Shown: piece by piece, positions 48,742 through 60,357 of the stretch
How the letters are laid out: each line of letters opens with the position of its first letter
Position numbering within the stretch: position 1 is the first letter of the stretch
Assembly: GCA_033439685.1 (NCBI GenBank)
Contig: JAUEDM010000003.1
Span: 3,378,001-3,442,000, forward strand
Origin: Apodospora peruviana
Taxonomy: Eukaryota > Ascomycota > Sordariomycetes > Sordariales > Lasiosphaeriaceae
DNA length: 64,000 bases
Direction of reading: 5' to 3'
The notes under the pieces: generated by a model
What the model was told of the DNA's origin: nothing
Databases searched by the model: none
Seen by the model: the letters and a program-made list of their open reading frames with translations, nothing else
Made by a program: the position numbers and the translations under genes

Positions 48742-49574
48742 TCACCTGAGTAGCGGTATGGTGTAGTGGTATCCAGTCTGAGGTGGAAAGGGATTACTTT
48801 ACTCCTTGGTAGTATTCATAGAGAGAATTGCTACTTAGGTATTGGATACTCACCTGTACAGTGAGCATATCATAACCTAGGTACATGTGTACTTTTTTGA
48901 GCAACGCTTCTGGTATATTTGGAATAGATGATTGTTACCCGGGAAACATGCCTATTGTAAGCTGGCTAATAGATAAGGTAATTAGTGAATGAGAGGAAGG
49001 AAGAGGGTGATGGAGGATGCTCTCTCGGTAGATGCAGTGAGAAATCTTCAAATATGTCTAGGATGCTGTTTTTAAAGATAATGCCATGAGAGGTACACAT
49101 ATATGATGTTGGCACCACACAACAAGAGCACTCACTGTGTAAATGGTGTTACGCAAATACATAACATACATGAAGGTACCTGGTAGTTTTCTCGCTGCTG
49201 ATATATACTCGTATTTCTCGGCATCCAATGTTCCTTAGATAACCCATTACGGTGGTGGATTGACAACATAGCCGAGGGAAGAACAAAGAAGCCACTCATT
49301 CACCAACTCAATCAGTCATGACCCATCCATCGGTAGATGGTCGTATTCATTCCATTCAAACTTTACTCACCACAGATTCATATATACCCGCCTGCTGACC
49401 AATGGCAAAGAAACCAAACAAACACATTAAACCCAACCACTTTCATCATGCTTGCCAACCCTTTTTGATATCCCATGCATGCATGCTATATTACCTAAAC
49501 ACACAACAACCAAGAACTTCCACTCTTTCCGTCTTATTCAACACAAGCTCCATCACTCCTTAACCATCAACCGA
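48742..49574. other. Convergent intergenic region, LIM-type gene and DIP2-like gene
   Basis: The 3' flanks of converging genes meet here. GGTACC/CCTAGG elements lie at 48874-48882 and 49174-49182. An A-box-like stretch near 48755 has no matching T-arm. No gene was recognised. Confidence 0.5.
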
Positions 49575-52500
49575 CTAACCCCCTCCCCTCCCCAGCTGCC
49601 CGGCCAAATTCATCGACATGTACGCATCCCTTGCCCAGTCATCCTCTCCCTCGTGTGCCTGTTGTGCCGCAGGCGGCGGCGACATCAACGTCCCCGACGT
49701 GCCACTCAACTCGCTCGTCGGCCTCAAATCCCAATCATCCAGGCTCTCCCGCCCATCAACACCTGGTAACCTCATCGTCGGTGCCCTCTGTTGTTGCCCT
49801 TCCTGCTGCTGCTGGTGATACCGCTGATACGGCGGCTGCTGATCATACGCACTCCCAGGTTTCGGTCCAACACCAGGCGATAGCCCGTCAAAACTCGCAT
49901 CACGACTCCCAAACTGATCGAAATCAGGCAGATCGTACCCATGCGGCAGCGGCGCGCCGCTAATCCTCTGCTGCTGCTGTCTGTACTGGCTCTTCGTCGG
50001 CGTCTGGTTGTTATCGTTAACTACATGTAACCCCAAGGGACGACGGCCGCCGTCAACGTCATCTGTCTCGTCAGGTGACTGGACCAACACGTCCCGGCGC
50101 TGCTGCCCAGCATAATTATCGGCCGGCATTTCCACCGCCACCGACGCCCTTTGCTGCTGCTGTTGTTGCTGCAATTTTTGGTGGTAATGCTCATCCTCGA
50201 GCTCGCGCTGCTCCAGTATCCTCGGCGGCTGCGGCGTGGTCATGGTCATAGAGTCGCTCGACATCATGGTGTTTCGCAGGCTGCTAGACCCCTGACCACC
50301 ACCGCCGCCACCACCACCACCGCCAAGCGAGCTCCGGAAACTACCCAGGCTGCCCCTGTGGACATCCATCCCAGAAACCATGTCCTGCGTGGGCGTAGCA
50401 CCGCCAATGCCAGATGATTGCGATGGTGGGTGCTCTCCGGCCGAAGAAGAAGGAGGACCACCGGGCGGCGGCCCATCCATATCTTTGATAGCAAACTGAG
50501 CCATGGTGCGCATCTTCCTGCTCACCCACCCAGCAAGGATCTTTCCCCTCTGTTTCTCCCCAAGCCGACTGCGGGGGAAATCCCCTTTATTCACAAAGGC
50601 GACAATGTCCACTATGATCTGATGCTCGTTGAGAATGGCGTTGACAATCACCGGCACGATGGACGCCAGATATGCCTTGCGCGAGACCTCGACGAGAATG
50701 ACGACCAGCCCGCCAGCTTGAAACGCCGCACTATCCAAAAAAACAACCGTTAGCCACAACACAACAACCACTGCTATCCCAAGTACCGTTTATCAAACTT
50801 ACCATCCACCAGCGACAATATTCCGATGACACCTCTCCACGCTGGCCTCAATGTCCATCGGGAAGTGACTCAGGCCATTAATCTCAAACGTCTCCCCGAT
50901 GCTGCCCAGCACAAACAGCACCTGCATGTCCACCTGTGCGCCGCCCGGTCCAATAGGCCGGCTCACGGAATGCAAGAAACCCAGGTCACCCGTCCTGACA
51001 TAGCGGATGCTCGGGTCCTCCACCGTGCGCCCGTCGAACCGCTCCACATCAAACGGGTCCTTGGATCCGTAAAACGCCTTCACACAAGCCTCCGAGTCGA
51101 CCCAGATCTCGCCGTACTCGCCGTCGCTGCACAGCATCCGGCTCTCGGGATTAACGATAGCGATCTGCGTCGACACGGGCACCATCCCCGAGTCCTGAAT
51201 CAGTAACGCCTTGGGGTCCCGCTCCGGGTCCGTCGGGAACACTAAGCCGCGCCTGAGCGCCTTGGCGTCCAGCCATAGCTCGATCGGCTCGATGCACATG
51301 TACGACCGCGATGCGATCATGGGGTTCAGCACGTGCGAGTACACCGTGTTGATGGCGGTCCGGTCGAGGCCCGTCGCGGCAAAGTGCAGCCTTACCTTCT
51401 GGAACACGTCGACCCTCGGACGCGTGTCGGCCGAGATCATCATGTTCTTGAGTTCGTGCAGCGTGAAACCTTTCCCTGGCATCACGTTCATGGCGTGGTC
51501 GAGCATCTGTGGGGTCGCGTACGTGTCCTTGATCTTGTACCGCGACAGGATGAGAAAAAGCGAGAGCGGGTTCTGCGCGAACTCGACCGGCGACAGCAGG
51601 TACGTCGGCGTGCCAATGTAGATGCCCATTAGGCACGTGTGGATGAAGCCCAGCCCCGTCGTGCTGCGCACGCAGCCCAGCACCGGCCGCGAGCTGGTCA
51701 TCTGGCAGGTCTCCTTCTGCACCTTGCACATGCCCAGGATGGTATCGTGGCCCAGCTGCACGGCGATGCGGCGCTGGTCGGGTGTCCAGTATGTCCAGAT
51801 GATCACCGGATAGCCCGGCTGCACCCATGCCGGGTCGATGGTGATACCCAGGTCGCGCAGCCCGCTGTTCTGCTTGGGCGGCTTGCTGGTGTTGTACACG
51901 TTCGGGACCGAGACCTTGAGCACCTGCGCCGACTGCTTGATGTGCTGGGCCACCGGCTTCAGCTTGAGCAGATGGTCGACGTCCTGGTTCACCAGCACGG
52001 CCTTCACGCCGTAGTCAGCAATCAGGTGGAGGAAGGCAGGGACGTCCTCGGACAACCGATTCTGGTCCATCGGCGCGACCGGGATCACGACAGCACCCAG
52101 ATTAATACAGGCGTGGACGGCAAAAACAAAGTCCTCAGAGTGAGTGTACATCAGCACGACGTGGTCGCCTGGCCGGATCTTAACCTTGTTCCGCAAGTAG
52201 ACTGCCACGGCAGCAACCTTCATGTCAAACTTCTTCCACGTCACGCCTTTCCCTTCCTTGCCGCGGCCGTCGATGGTGCAGTACGACAGCTCCTCCGGCT
52301 GACGTGCCACACGCCACTGTATGAGGTCCGTGATGCTTTTGAAGTTGTTCAGCGGGGTGCTAGTTCTGTCGTCGATCACGACTTCTCTGCGATCAATGCC
52401 CGAATATTGCTTATCGGCTGGGGTAAGGATGTCCGCCCGCGAGTTCGACGCCGTCGGAGACCAGATGCCTCCGATCGGATCAACCCCAATTGGCAGATTA

Positions 52501-55500
52501 AGCACCGCATGTTCAACAGCGAATTTCACGTGTACGCAGGGAAGATTGCCAAGGTCAAACTCTCGTCTGCACAGCATGTTTCCAATCTCCTTGCGACCAT
52601 TCTTCAACACCCGCGGGAGCGCATTTGGAGCCGTGATCATCACGCAGTACAGCCGCAGATGATGTTCTTGCATGAGCACATCCATACACCTCTCGGCAAG
52701 CGAGTCCAGCAATGCCGTGTCAAGCTGCCGCGGCGGGCCCCCGTTCGCTGCCGGGGCCGTAGACGCAGCCTGAGACTCGAGTACCACAACCGGCAAGTGC
52801 TCCTCATTGACAAAGACATCGAACGCCGAGCAGTCAAAGATCTTGGGCACATTCTTCATAATGCTCACCACGATATGCTGGACGAAAAAGTACCGATGCT
52901 CTGCAATCTCGGTGCCGTGCTCAACCCACTCCACCTTTTGCCGGATGCGGTCCTCATACAGGCCGAGCACAAAGACCTTACCTTCAATGATGGTTCCCAG
53001 CAGCCCGGTCCGCAAGAACTCGGGCTCAACTGGCGTCGGGGTCGGCTCGCCCGGGTCAAACTTGTACGGCCGGGCATGGAATATTTGCTCGGTATGCTTC
53101 GGCAGAGCCCAGAATCCGCCACTAAGCGAGGGCGAGTCAACCCAGATCTCGCCCACGGCGTGAGGCGAAACAAGGAGCCCATTCTCAGGATCCACGATCG
53201 CCAACGTGGCATCGGGAATAGGGTATCCAAACGCCCCGACGCGGACGGTCCCCGGTTCGCTCGAAGCCTTCTTCCTCACATCGTCCCCGATGGCGACAAC
53301 CACCACTTCGTTCGTCTTCAGAGCCTCCCGGTCAAGGAGGACTTCGCTCAGCTCGGTCTTAGCGCGCTGTTCCGTTGTGGTAGCAGTCACTCCGCCGAGG
53401 AGACTCCCGAAGCCATTTGAGGGCGCCGGCTTCTCCTCCTTCTCTTTCTCCTTGTCCTTCTCGTCGTCCGAGTCCTCGTCCGACTCGGTCTCGAGCTTGA
53501 GCGGACAGCCCATTCGCTCTTCGCCGCCGAGCCAGTCCCGGACGCTGATTACCATGCCACCATGTTCAGGGAGACAGAGCATCGGCGCGACGACCTCGCG
53601 CGCTCGCGTGTTGCGGAGAGGCCGAAACCAGCGGTCGGCGAGGAGCTCGTTGAACTCGCTGTCGACAATCAAGGTGTCAATTAGACACAGCTTGACCGTC
53701 TGGAAGTTTGGTTCCATGCCCTTCTTGAAATTTCGTGTTGTCATGGGGTCTGCCTGGTAGTTATAGGCAGCACGCTTGAGTCCGGGATAGTCGGCCACCA
53801 TCAAAGTCGGCTTGTACTTGGTGATGAGGTGTGCATAGAGACCGGGCACGTCGACCGCCTTGTTTTCCAACCAGACGGTCGTGTGTCCGCCATACACAGT
53901 AAACAGCACCCCCAGAATCATGCCAATGCCCTGCCGGGGATCTAAGTATGAGAGAAGGATCTCGCTGCTGGCACCACCACCTATCAAACGGCCGTTCTTG
54001 TCCCGCAGCGTGTTGCTGAACGTGTCCCCAGGCCGATTTCCAGGGACGGTGGAGATCATGGCGCTTAGGCACGCCATCTGGTGCATGATGGTCCTATGGC
54101 TCAGCACCACACCTCGCAGATCTCCCGTTGGCGCTCTCGAGAACTCGATGTAGGCGAGATCGGGAACAGACAGCGCGGGGACGTCGTCTTTCTTTTTAGG
54201 ATGATAGCTGCCGAATTCGTTGGTCTTCCACCACTCGACGCCTTTGGGCCAGTTGAGTTTCTGCGTAGTGATGTCGCGTTGAAACGCCTTGAGGTTGTTG
54301 TCGGTGGTCAGTGCTAGATGCGCCTGCGTCGAGGTTAGAATGAGATTCAGTTTTTGGTAGTCCTGCAGCTCATTGATGGGCACAGCGACGACGCCAGCGA
54401 TGAAGCATCCGAGGAGGGCGATGGCAAAATCGATGATCTCGGCATCGCGGTAGATGAGAGCCACGCGGTCACCACGGTAGAGCGAGCTCTTATCCCGAAT
54501 CACCTGCGCCACCTTTTCTGCTCGAGCGGCCAATTTATCCCATGTAATCGAGGCGATTTCCTTGCCTTTGGTGTCTAGCACCCAATACGCTGGGAGCTTT
54601 GCGGTAGTTCGGCCACGGTGGCGCAATACGGCCGCAATATTATCAAAGTTGGACATGGGCGTATTTGAGTCGTGGGGATCGTAAATCGCGAAGGGGACCT
54701 CGCGCGGCTCAAGAGGCATCTGGTACTCGAGGGCATCGGGCGGCGGTAGATCACTGGCCGTGAGCATCGGAGGGGCCATGGCGGCCGTGGGAGAAAAGGC
54801 ATCGCTCGACGAGTATCTCTGGGGACCACCGTACTCGCCACCCTGGGCCATCTGATCGTAGGCCTGCTGCCCAGCAAAGTCGGAGAAGTAGGCCTGCGAA
54901 TCCAACAAGGTGGCGGTTCGACTGTCATAGGGGTTTTGCTGGGCCAGCTCCGCGTAGCCGCCCTGGAGCTCGGGATTGAAGGCATAGTCGCCAGATACCA
55001 TAGTCCCGGAGCGTGTGGATGCATCGTTGACCGGGGCTGGGACGAGAAAAAGGGAGTCGTGCGCATGCATGGCTGGCTGGTGGTCGGCGATGGGGCCCCC
55101 GGGCGCAAGTATGGATGCGGGATGGTCGTCGGGGTTGGAGTAGGGCGACTGCGGCTGGAACTCGGACGGCGAGGTCATTGAAGCCGGGGAGCGAGAAGGA
55201 GGGGAATTGGCGTTCAAAGCTGCCAGCGAAGCAGCTCGGTGTCCATCGCTCGAGGGGTGCGACGAGCTGTCTGGGGAATGGACTCGGAGGCCACTTCTCG
55301 GTTGGGCTGGGGCGGCTGGAAACCACTGCGACAGCAGCTGTGTGCGTCGCTTCTGGTAGCTGGGGGGAAAGGAGACATAATGTTAGCGGTCTTAGAGAAG
55401 TCGCCGTTAACAGCAGGAATAGAGTTAAACTATGTTTTGCACCAACCCTTTCTCTGTGATGTCGCCCTCCTGCATAGGGACAAACGCCGGGCTGTCAGCA

Positions 55501-55630
55501 AGGTTCTTGTCTTTCCAGGTTCTGCTTCGCCTTTCCGGGCGGGCGGGGAGATTCAATGCAGGCCACGCACCTCCAGCTCCCTCTCGAGCTCATCTAGCTT
55601 TTGCTGTAGCTCTGGATTGGCTTCGGCCAT
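49575..55630 (-). CDS. DIP2/CPS1-like protein: DMAP1-binding domain plus two AMP-binding (adenylate-forming) domains
   Basis: Four exons (55630-55571, 55469-55447, 55359-50803, 50730-49575) join to 1931 residues. Exons 1-3 give MAEANPELQQKLDELERELE, then EGDITEKGYQKRRTQLLSQW, a clear DMAP1-binding-domain start; exon 2 is only 23 nt. A disordered linker (to about 265) leads to the first AMP-binding domain (NIAAVLRHRG onward) and a second from about residue 1034 (FKSITDLIQWRVA), ending with RTGDLGFLHSV and INGLSHFPMDIEASVERCHR. The usual Gly/Ser-rich AMP-binding loop is degenerate in both (EFSRAPTGDLRGVVLSH; IWTYWTPDQRRIAVQLGH). The tail is Gln- and Gly-rich. Relatives are animal DIP2, which controls diacylglycerol lipids, yeast Cmr2 and the Cochliobolus CPS1 protein. 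Catalysis here is not proven. Confidence 0.94.
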
Positions 55631-57993
55631 TGCGTCGGCAACGGGCGACCGGCCGCGAGCTTCGTTTTGAGGTAGCAGGAGCGGACTTGCGGTTTGCGCC
55701 TCTTCAACGGTCCACAGACCTCCCGTCGTCCTCTCCTCGTCCTTCTTCTCTGCGAATCAGCCGATGTCTCTCCCTCCACAGCAGCGGATCAGGTTGATGA
55801 TGGATTCAATCGGGTAGAGCGGAGGCGCTGGGTGCAGACGCCAGCGATGCGTGTAGATAAATCCTCTCGAGGGTAAGATATGTAGGTAGGGAGGTACGGA
55901 TTGTAGGGTTCCAGGTTGTCGGTCTGAGTGGTCGGGTGGAGGTCCCTCGGGGCCGTGAATGCGGCTCCGGTGCTGGATTCCAGGTTGTCTGCCAACCTAT
56001 GGAAAGTCGGGCACCTTTCAGGTCGCGGGTTGCGGGTTGGTCTTGTGACGTAGGTAGGTCCAACCTCTTGGTTCAGTGGAAATTGTGGAATTGCTCCCTG
56101 GAATTGCTCAGCAGCGCCGCCGCGCGGGGTTGAGGTAGCCCAGGTATTGCATCCAAAAATGGACCCATGACGGGTCCGGACTAGGTTCCTAATGCACCAC
56201 TCAGCTTCAACCTTGTTTTACCCGGACTGATAGGTACCTAGGGATGTTGCACGACGTTGAGCTTCAAATTGCACCGGGGGAGACTGTACATTCGACAGTA
56301 AACAATGCGATTGTCCTTGTGTCCGGGTCTTTTGTCTCTCTGCCCAGGTCGCCTCAACCGGCCCACCTCCCCTGCGACCCGAGTCCCTCGTAATCCGTAC
56401 GGATACGGAATACATATTGAATCGAGGCTTTGCCTTGCAGATTTTACTCTGGTTGTACATACCAGAAGAGATCTGGTCGTTTCTACAGACTGTAGTTCAC
56501 CATTTCACACGACGTGTGTTCGATCCGGCAAATGAACAATTCCTCCATTTTAATGGTCTTTTACATAGTTTACATACACACCAAGCCCGAGCACTAACTG
56601 TCCTGTAAGTCGGAGTGGACGTATGAATAGGTACAGTACAGATTACACCATTCCACGGTAAATAGTAGCCCATCGGGTACTTTACAGGGTCTTAGTCGTG
56701 ACTTTCCAGGGCTCCTAGTAACCATTCCGGAAACCTCTCGTTCAAATATTCCTTGTGAATACCGTTCAGGCCTAGCAGTCAATTAGGTACAGAACATGTC
56801 ACAGATAAGGAATCTTACAGGGGTTTGTAAGGTACCCGATGGCTACTACCAGGTATTTACCCATGACGGGAATGGTGTACCTAAGGTACCTTAGCTACCT
56901 AGCCACCTGGTAGGTAAATTTAATACTCGGCGGCTCTTTGCCGGCTTCCGGGTTCTTGGCATCCACGAGTACTCCACATGAAACCACATGCCGCAATTCC
57001 GATGCAAAAATAAATTTTCCATCTTTTCTCATCTTTGTCTTTTCCTCTCAGCCTTCACCACTGATCAACGACAGCAATCCACGCTGTCTCTTCAGGGAGC
57101 CCGTCTGTCCAACAACAGCAAAGATAGCTCATCCTCTGGGGCGTTTCAATCTGTATTATCTGAACATGTCTGTATCGGTCGCTCACGACATCAACACTCG
57201 AATTTCGTGCCTCCGTGTCGTCGCAGCAGATTATTGGTGGAAACCAGGTAGGTCAAAGTCGGCCAGAGAGGTTGGGTGCCAGGATCCTAAACCTTTGAAG
57301 CTGGGTAAGCCAAACCTCTATTTCTTTTTTTCCACTTCGGTTTACATGATGAGATGCACGCAACCTCACAGACCTGTTCTGAACCCCAATGTTGAGACCA
57401 TGCTTTGAGCTTTAGCTCCTGATTTCTTTCAACCGATATATCTATGCCCCGGGCTTTTGCCCCTATTTGCCTTTGATGCCGGACAGTTCATTTGTTGACA
57501 TCTCTTTAGGTTACGTATCGGCTCCTGGTCGACGACGTACTTGATCCAGGAATAGTCCCGCTCAACGACGATATGTGCTTTGTCTTGTTGCCCTCGCTGG
57601 ATTCATCCATCAAAGACCCTCGCCGACTTGCCGGCGATTCTTTGTGATACTCTCTTTATGTCTTCGCCCAAAAATATACCGGGCTTTATTGTCATTGACA
57701 CAATGGCCATCTCCAAGATTCGTCACGACCACTGTCGAGGTCGGCTCTTCCAATCAGTATATATGTATTTATATATATTGCCCTTCCACAGACAAGACTA
57801 TTGTGTTTTTATTTTCTCATTCACGACCATCTTTCTTGAGTAGTCCAGCAGTGCTGCTACTCACTCTAATAGACACGATCTGTTCATTAAGACCATTCAG
57901 TTTCCACTTTCAACCCTTTATCAACCTATCAACCCACCAGACTGTTCCTCGCAACAGCTACGGACCGACTCACAGACACTCCATATTCATATT
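55631..57993. promoter_or_regulatory. 2.4-kb divergent region between the DIP2-like gene and the next gene
   Basis: No gene was supported. It contains TAGGTACCTA (56231-56240) and a perfect 14-bp palindrome, CTAAGGTACCTTAG (56881-56894), amid further CTACC/GGTAGG copies up to about 56917. Sequence just before the plus-strand start at 57994 is pyrimidine-rich, as in fungal leaders. Confidence 0.5.
56881..56894. repeat. 14-bp palindrome CTAAGGTACCTTAG
   Basis: A perfect palindrome, the longest member of the GGTACC-centred family in the window, with extra TAGCTACCTAGCCACC sequence directly downstream. Confidence 0.75.
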
Positions 57994-60357
57994 ATGGAGA
58001 TGAACAAAAAGGGAGATTCGACGGCCAACATGGCCGGCCAACCAAATACAGAGGGATCGAACCAGGAGTACCAAATTCCACTAGATTGGGATAAAAACTT
58101 GGAAGAATTGTTTGGCAGTCCAGTTGTCAATTATAATGACTGGAAACCGAAAGATCCCGACTTCCTTCGTGACGAGACCAACCCGGTGGGAGAATCTAAG
58201 ACCAACACCACAGTTCAGGATGAGGAAGACATCTATAACGCAACCCCCATAGGATCACCGTCATCACGACCTAATTTGGCTCCCTTGAGCGATGCGCCTG
58301 CTCTTCAGGCCGACCCGGCGTCGGTACTTAATCTTGCCCTGCCAAGCGGAGGATTTACTTCCCGGCCGCAGCCGACCGTGGCTACCTCTTCCCAGCCGGC
58401 CCTTTCTTACCCCCAGCCGGCCCCTTCCACTTCTATCCCGACCCCGGACCATAAGGAAGTGGAGGTTGAAGGGCTGGACTTGCACCAGTTATCTGATTTC
58501 GAGCGATTCCTGAACGAGAATTTCGCTGGTTTAAGTGACCCACCGGACACAAATCAACCTGACAACCAGCACACACAACAAAGTATTACCCCAGCTGCAG
58601 CCCAAGGTAACTCCGTAAACGTCCCCATGCAGGGAGCTCCTCTACATCAATCTAATCCGGAGCGGTTAAGCCCCCCTGGCTTAGATTTGCCGAACCAGCC
58701 ACCATCATTTGGGACTTATGCCGCTCTGCCCCCGGTTACACATCACCAACAACCGACCGAACAGAACTACGTATATCAGCAACCGCATTTGGGTCAGCAG
58801 GAACATGGATTTCACCAACAGCAGCAGGATCAAAGCTTTTATCATCATCAGCAACAGCAGGTGGCATCGGGCTACCAATCTCATCAACAGCAGACGATAC
58901 AGAGTTTCCAACATCCGCTCGGTCACCAGCGGCCACCAGTTCCTCCGCCCCAGTTCCCCCAGCTCGGTTACCAGCTGCCATCAGTTGCTCCGCCCCAGTT
59001 GCCTGTCGTGGCGAACACAAAGAGGATCGTCCAAAATAGGAAAAAGAAGAACGAACCGGGCAATGATCCTCTCATTGTTTATGGGCGCCGACAGCCTAGA
59101 AACGATTGGGGCATCACGCAGGACGGTTCGCCTCTCTTTCGGTACCACCAGTTTGGAACCGAGCTTCGTCCGAATCTCTTTTTGAGCAAAAATGAGCTTA
59201 TCCAGTTTATGATGGGCGTCGGGGCTCAAACCCCGAGGAATTTGAGACTCTGGATCCAAAATTCACCAGCACAGGTCAACTGGCGCTACCACTCATCCTC
59301 CGAATCAAGCAAATGCCGATGGAAAGACTGCCCGTGCCCGCAGAAGACCATTTTGAAGGGCTTCTGGCGTGTAGCATTCGACGAGGACTCCGACGGAACC
59401 TCGAGTGGCCGTCACGACCCCTTTCTTAATGCGGGCTATATGCATTTGTATTGTTTCGAGAAGATCTTCAACCTCGGGTTTCTAACGAAACTGGGGACGA
59501 CCTGGCATTTTCAGGTCGAAGCTGATACTCGCACACTCCCTCACGAGGAGCGGAACCCAATGTCGGTGACGCGCGACCATAGTAAACTGGAGGATATTTG
59601 GAACTCCTACAGACAGAAACATGCCAACATTTACCGGGAATTTACAACTGAATGGGCGCAGAATAACTTTGAGAGGGTATATGACATGGCCTTCACCCCG
59701 ACGACTGTTCCCGATGATGAGCGACTCTGGCGGCTGCTCACTGAAGCGCATCTGGCCCACGAGCAGAAGACCCGCCAGGAATCGCGAATCAAGCGCAATA
59801 GTGGTTCTGATATCTCGGTGCACAAGGGTGACCTCGAGGTGTACGTGGCGGCGGAGGCGCTCAAAAAGAACTCGAAGAGGAAGCGCGGCGAGGGCGACGA
59901 TGGCGAAGAGAAGGGTTCTGTTGGGGAGGGTTGTTCTAGCAAGCAGGGCTCTTCCTGCAGCCCCCCTAGGAAGATTGCGAGGCCCGCTTCTCCTCGCGTC
60001 AGCACGGCTGGTGGTGGTGATGCTGACCGCCCGGGGACGCGCCAGAGCAGCCGGAACACGCAGACGGATATCCTGGAAAAATTCAACACCAGCTCGCCGA
60101 TCACGAGGAGCACGACACAGACGATCCATCAACAGCTGAACGCCGCGCCAGCGCACGTTCAACGCATTGTGCTTGCGCAGGTGCCGGCGCATCTGCGGGA
60201 GATTATAGACGGTGTCCGGAGGGAGGGTGAACACTACGCGGATGGGCTGGAGGGTCGGATTTCGAGGCTACCGAGGCGCCAGAGGGTCGAGGTCGACGAG
60301 TTCACGCGCAAGAGGGAACAGACGGAAGATATATGTAGATTGTGGAACTCCTTGTAA
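57994..60357 (+). CDS. Uncharacterised protein with a cysteine-containing core domain
   Basis: One uninterrupted frame gives 787 residues from MEMNKKGDSTANMAG. I do not recognise a family. Residues 1-340 are acidic, then Pro- and Gln/His-rich, and probably disordered. From about 345 a basic stretch (VQNRKKKNEPGNDP) leads into a compact-looking core. This contains YGRRQPRNDWGITQDG, LFLSKNELIQFMMGVG, NLRLWIQNSPAQVNWRYHS and KCRWKDCPCPQKTILKGFWR (about 436-455), whose cysteines may bind zinc. LNAGYMHLYCFEKIFNLGFL and helices ending near 620 follow. The last 170 residues are charged, with KRKRGEGDDGEEK and a final helical region. The composition suggests a nuclear protein. The length and absence of introns are unusual beside its neighbours. 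Confidence 0.8.
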   Translation: MEMNKKGDSTANMAGQPNTEGSNQEYQIPLDWDKNLEELFGSPVVNYNDWKPKDPDFLRDETNPVGESKTNTTVQDEEDIYNATPIGSPSSRPNLAPLSDAPALQADPASVLNLALPSGGFTSRPQPTVATSSQPALSYPQPAPSTSIPTPDHKEVEVEGLDLHQLSDFERFLNENFAGLSDPPDTNQPDNQHTQQSITPAAAQGNSVNVPMQGAPLHQSNPERLSPPGLDLPNQPPSFGTYAALPPVTHHQQPTEQNYVYQQPHLGQQEHGFHQQQQDQSFYHHQQQQVASGYQSHQQQTIQSFQHPLGHQRPPVPPPQFPQLGYQLPSVAPPQLPVVANTKRIVQNRKKKNEPGNDPLIVYGRRQPRNDWGITQDGSPLFRYHQFGTELRPNLFLSKNELIQFMMGVGAQTPRNLRLWIQNSPAQVNWRYHSSSESSKCRWKDCPCPQKTILKGFWRVAFDEDSDGTSSGRHDPFLNAGYMHLYCFEKIFNLGFLTKLGTTWHFQVEADTRTLPHEERNPMSVTRDHSKLEDIWNSYRQKHANIYREFTTEWAQNNFERVYDMAFTPTTVPDDERLWRLLTEAHLAHEQKTRQESRIKRNSGSDISVHKGDLEVYVAAEALKKNSKRKRGEGDDGEEKGSVGEGCSSKQGSSCSPPRKIARPASPRVSTAGGGDADRPGTRQSSRNTQTDILEKFNTSSPITRSTTQTIHQQLNAAPAHVQRIVLAQVPAHLREIIDGVRREGEHYADGLEGRISRLPRRQRVEVDEFTRKREQTEDICRLWNSL

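Noticed and set aside
48750..48790. A-box-like sequence TATGGTGTAGTGGTATCC, possible tRNA
   Set aside because: No T-arm/B box or acceptor-stem partner follows within tRNA distance.
51639..53420. 593-codon open frame on the plus strand
   Set aside because: It is antisense to the adenylation domains of the DIP2-like gene, has no ATG-anchored domain, and its Arg/His/Val composition is typical of a mirror frame.
59482..60234. 250-codon open frame on the minus strand
   Set aside because: Antisense shadow of the uncharacterised gene at 57994-60357.
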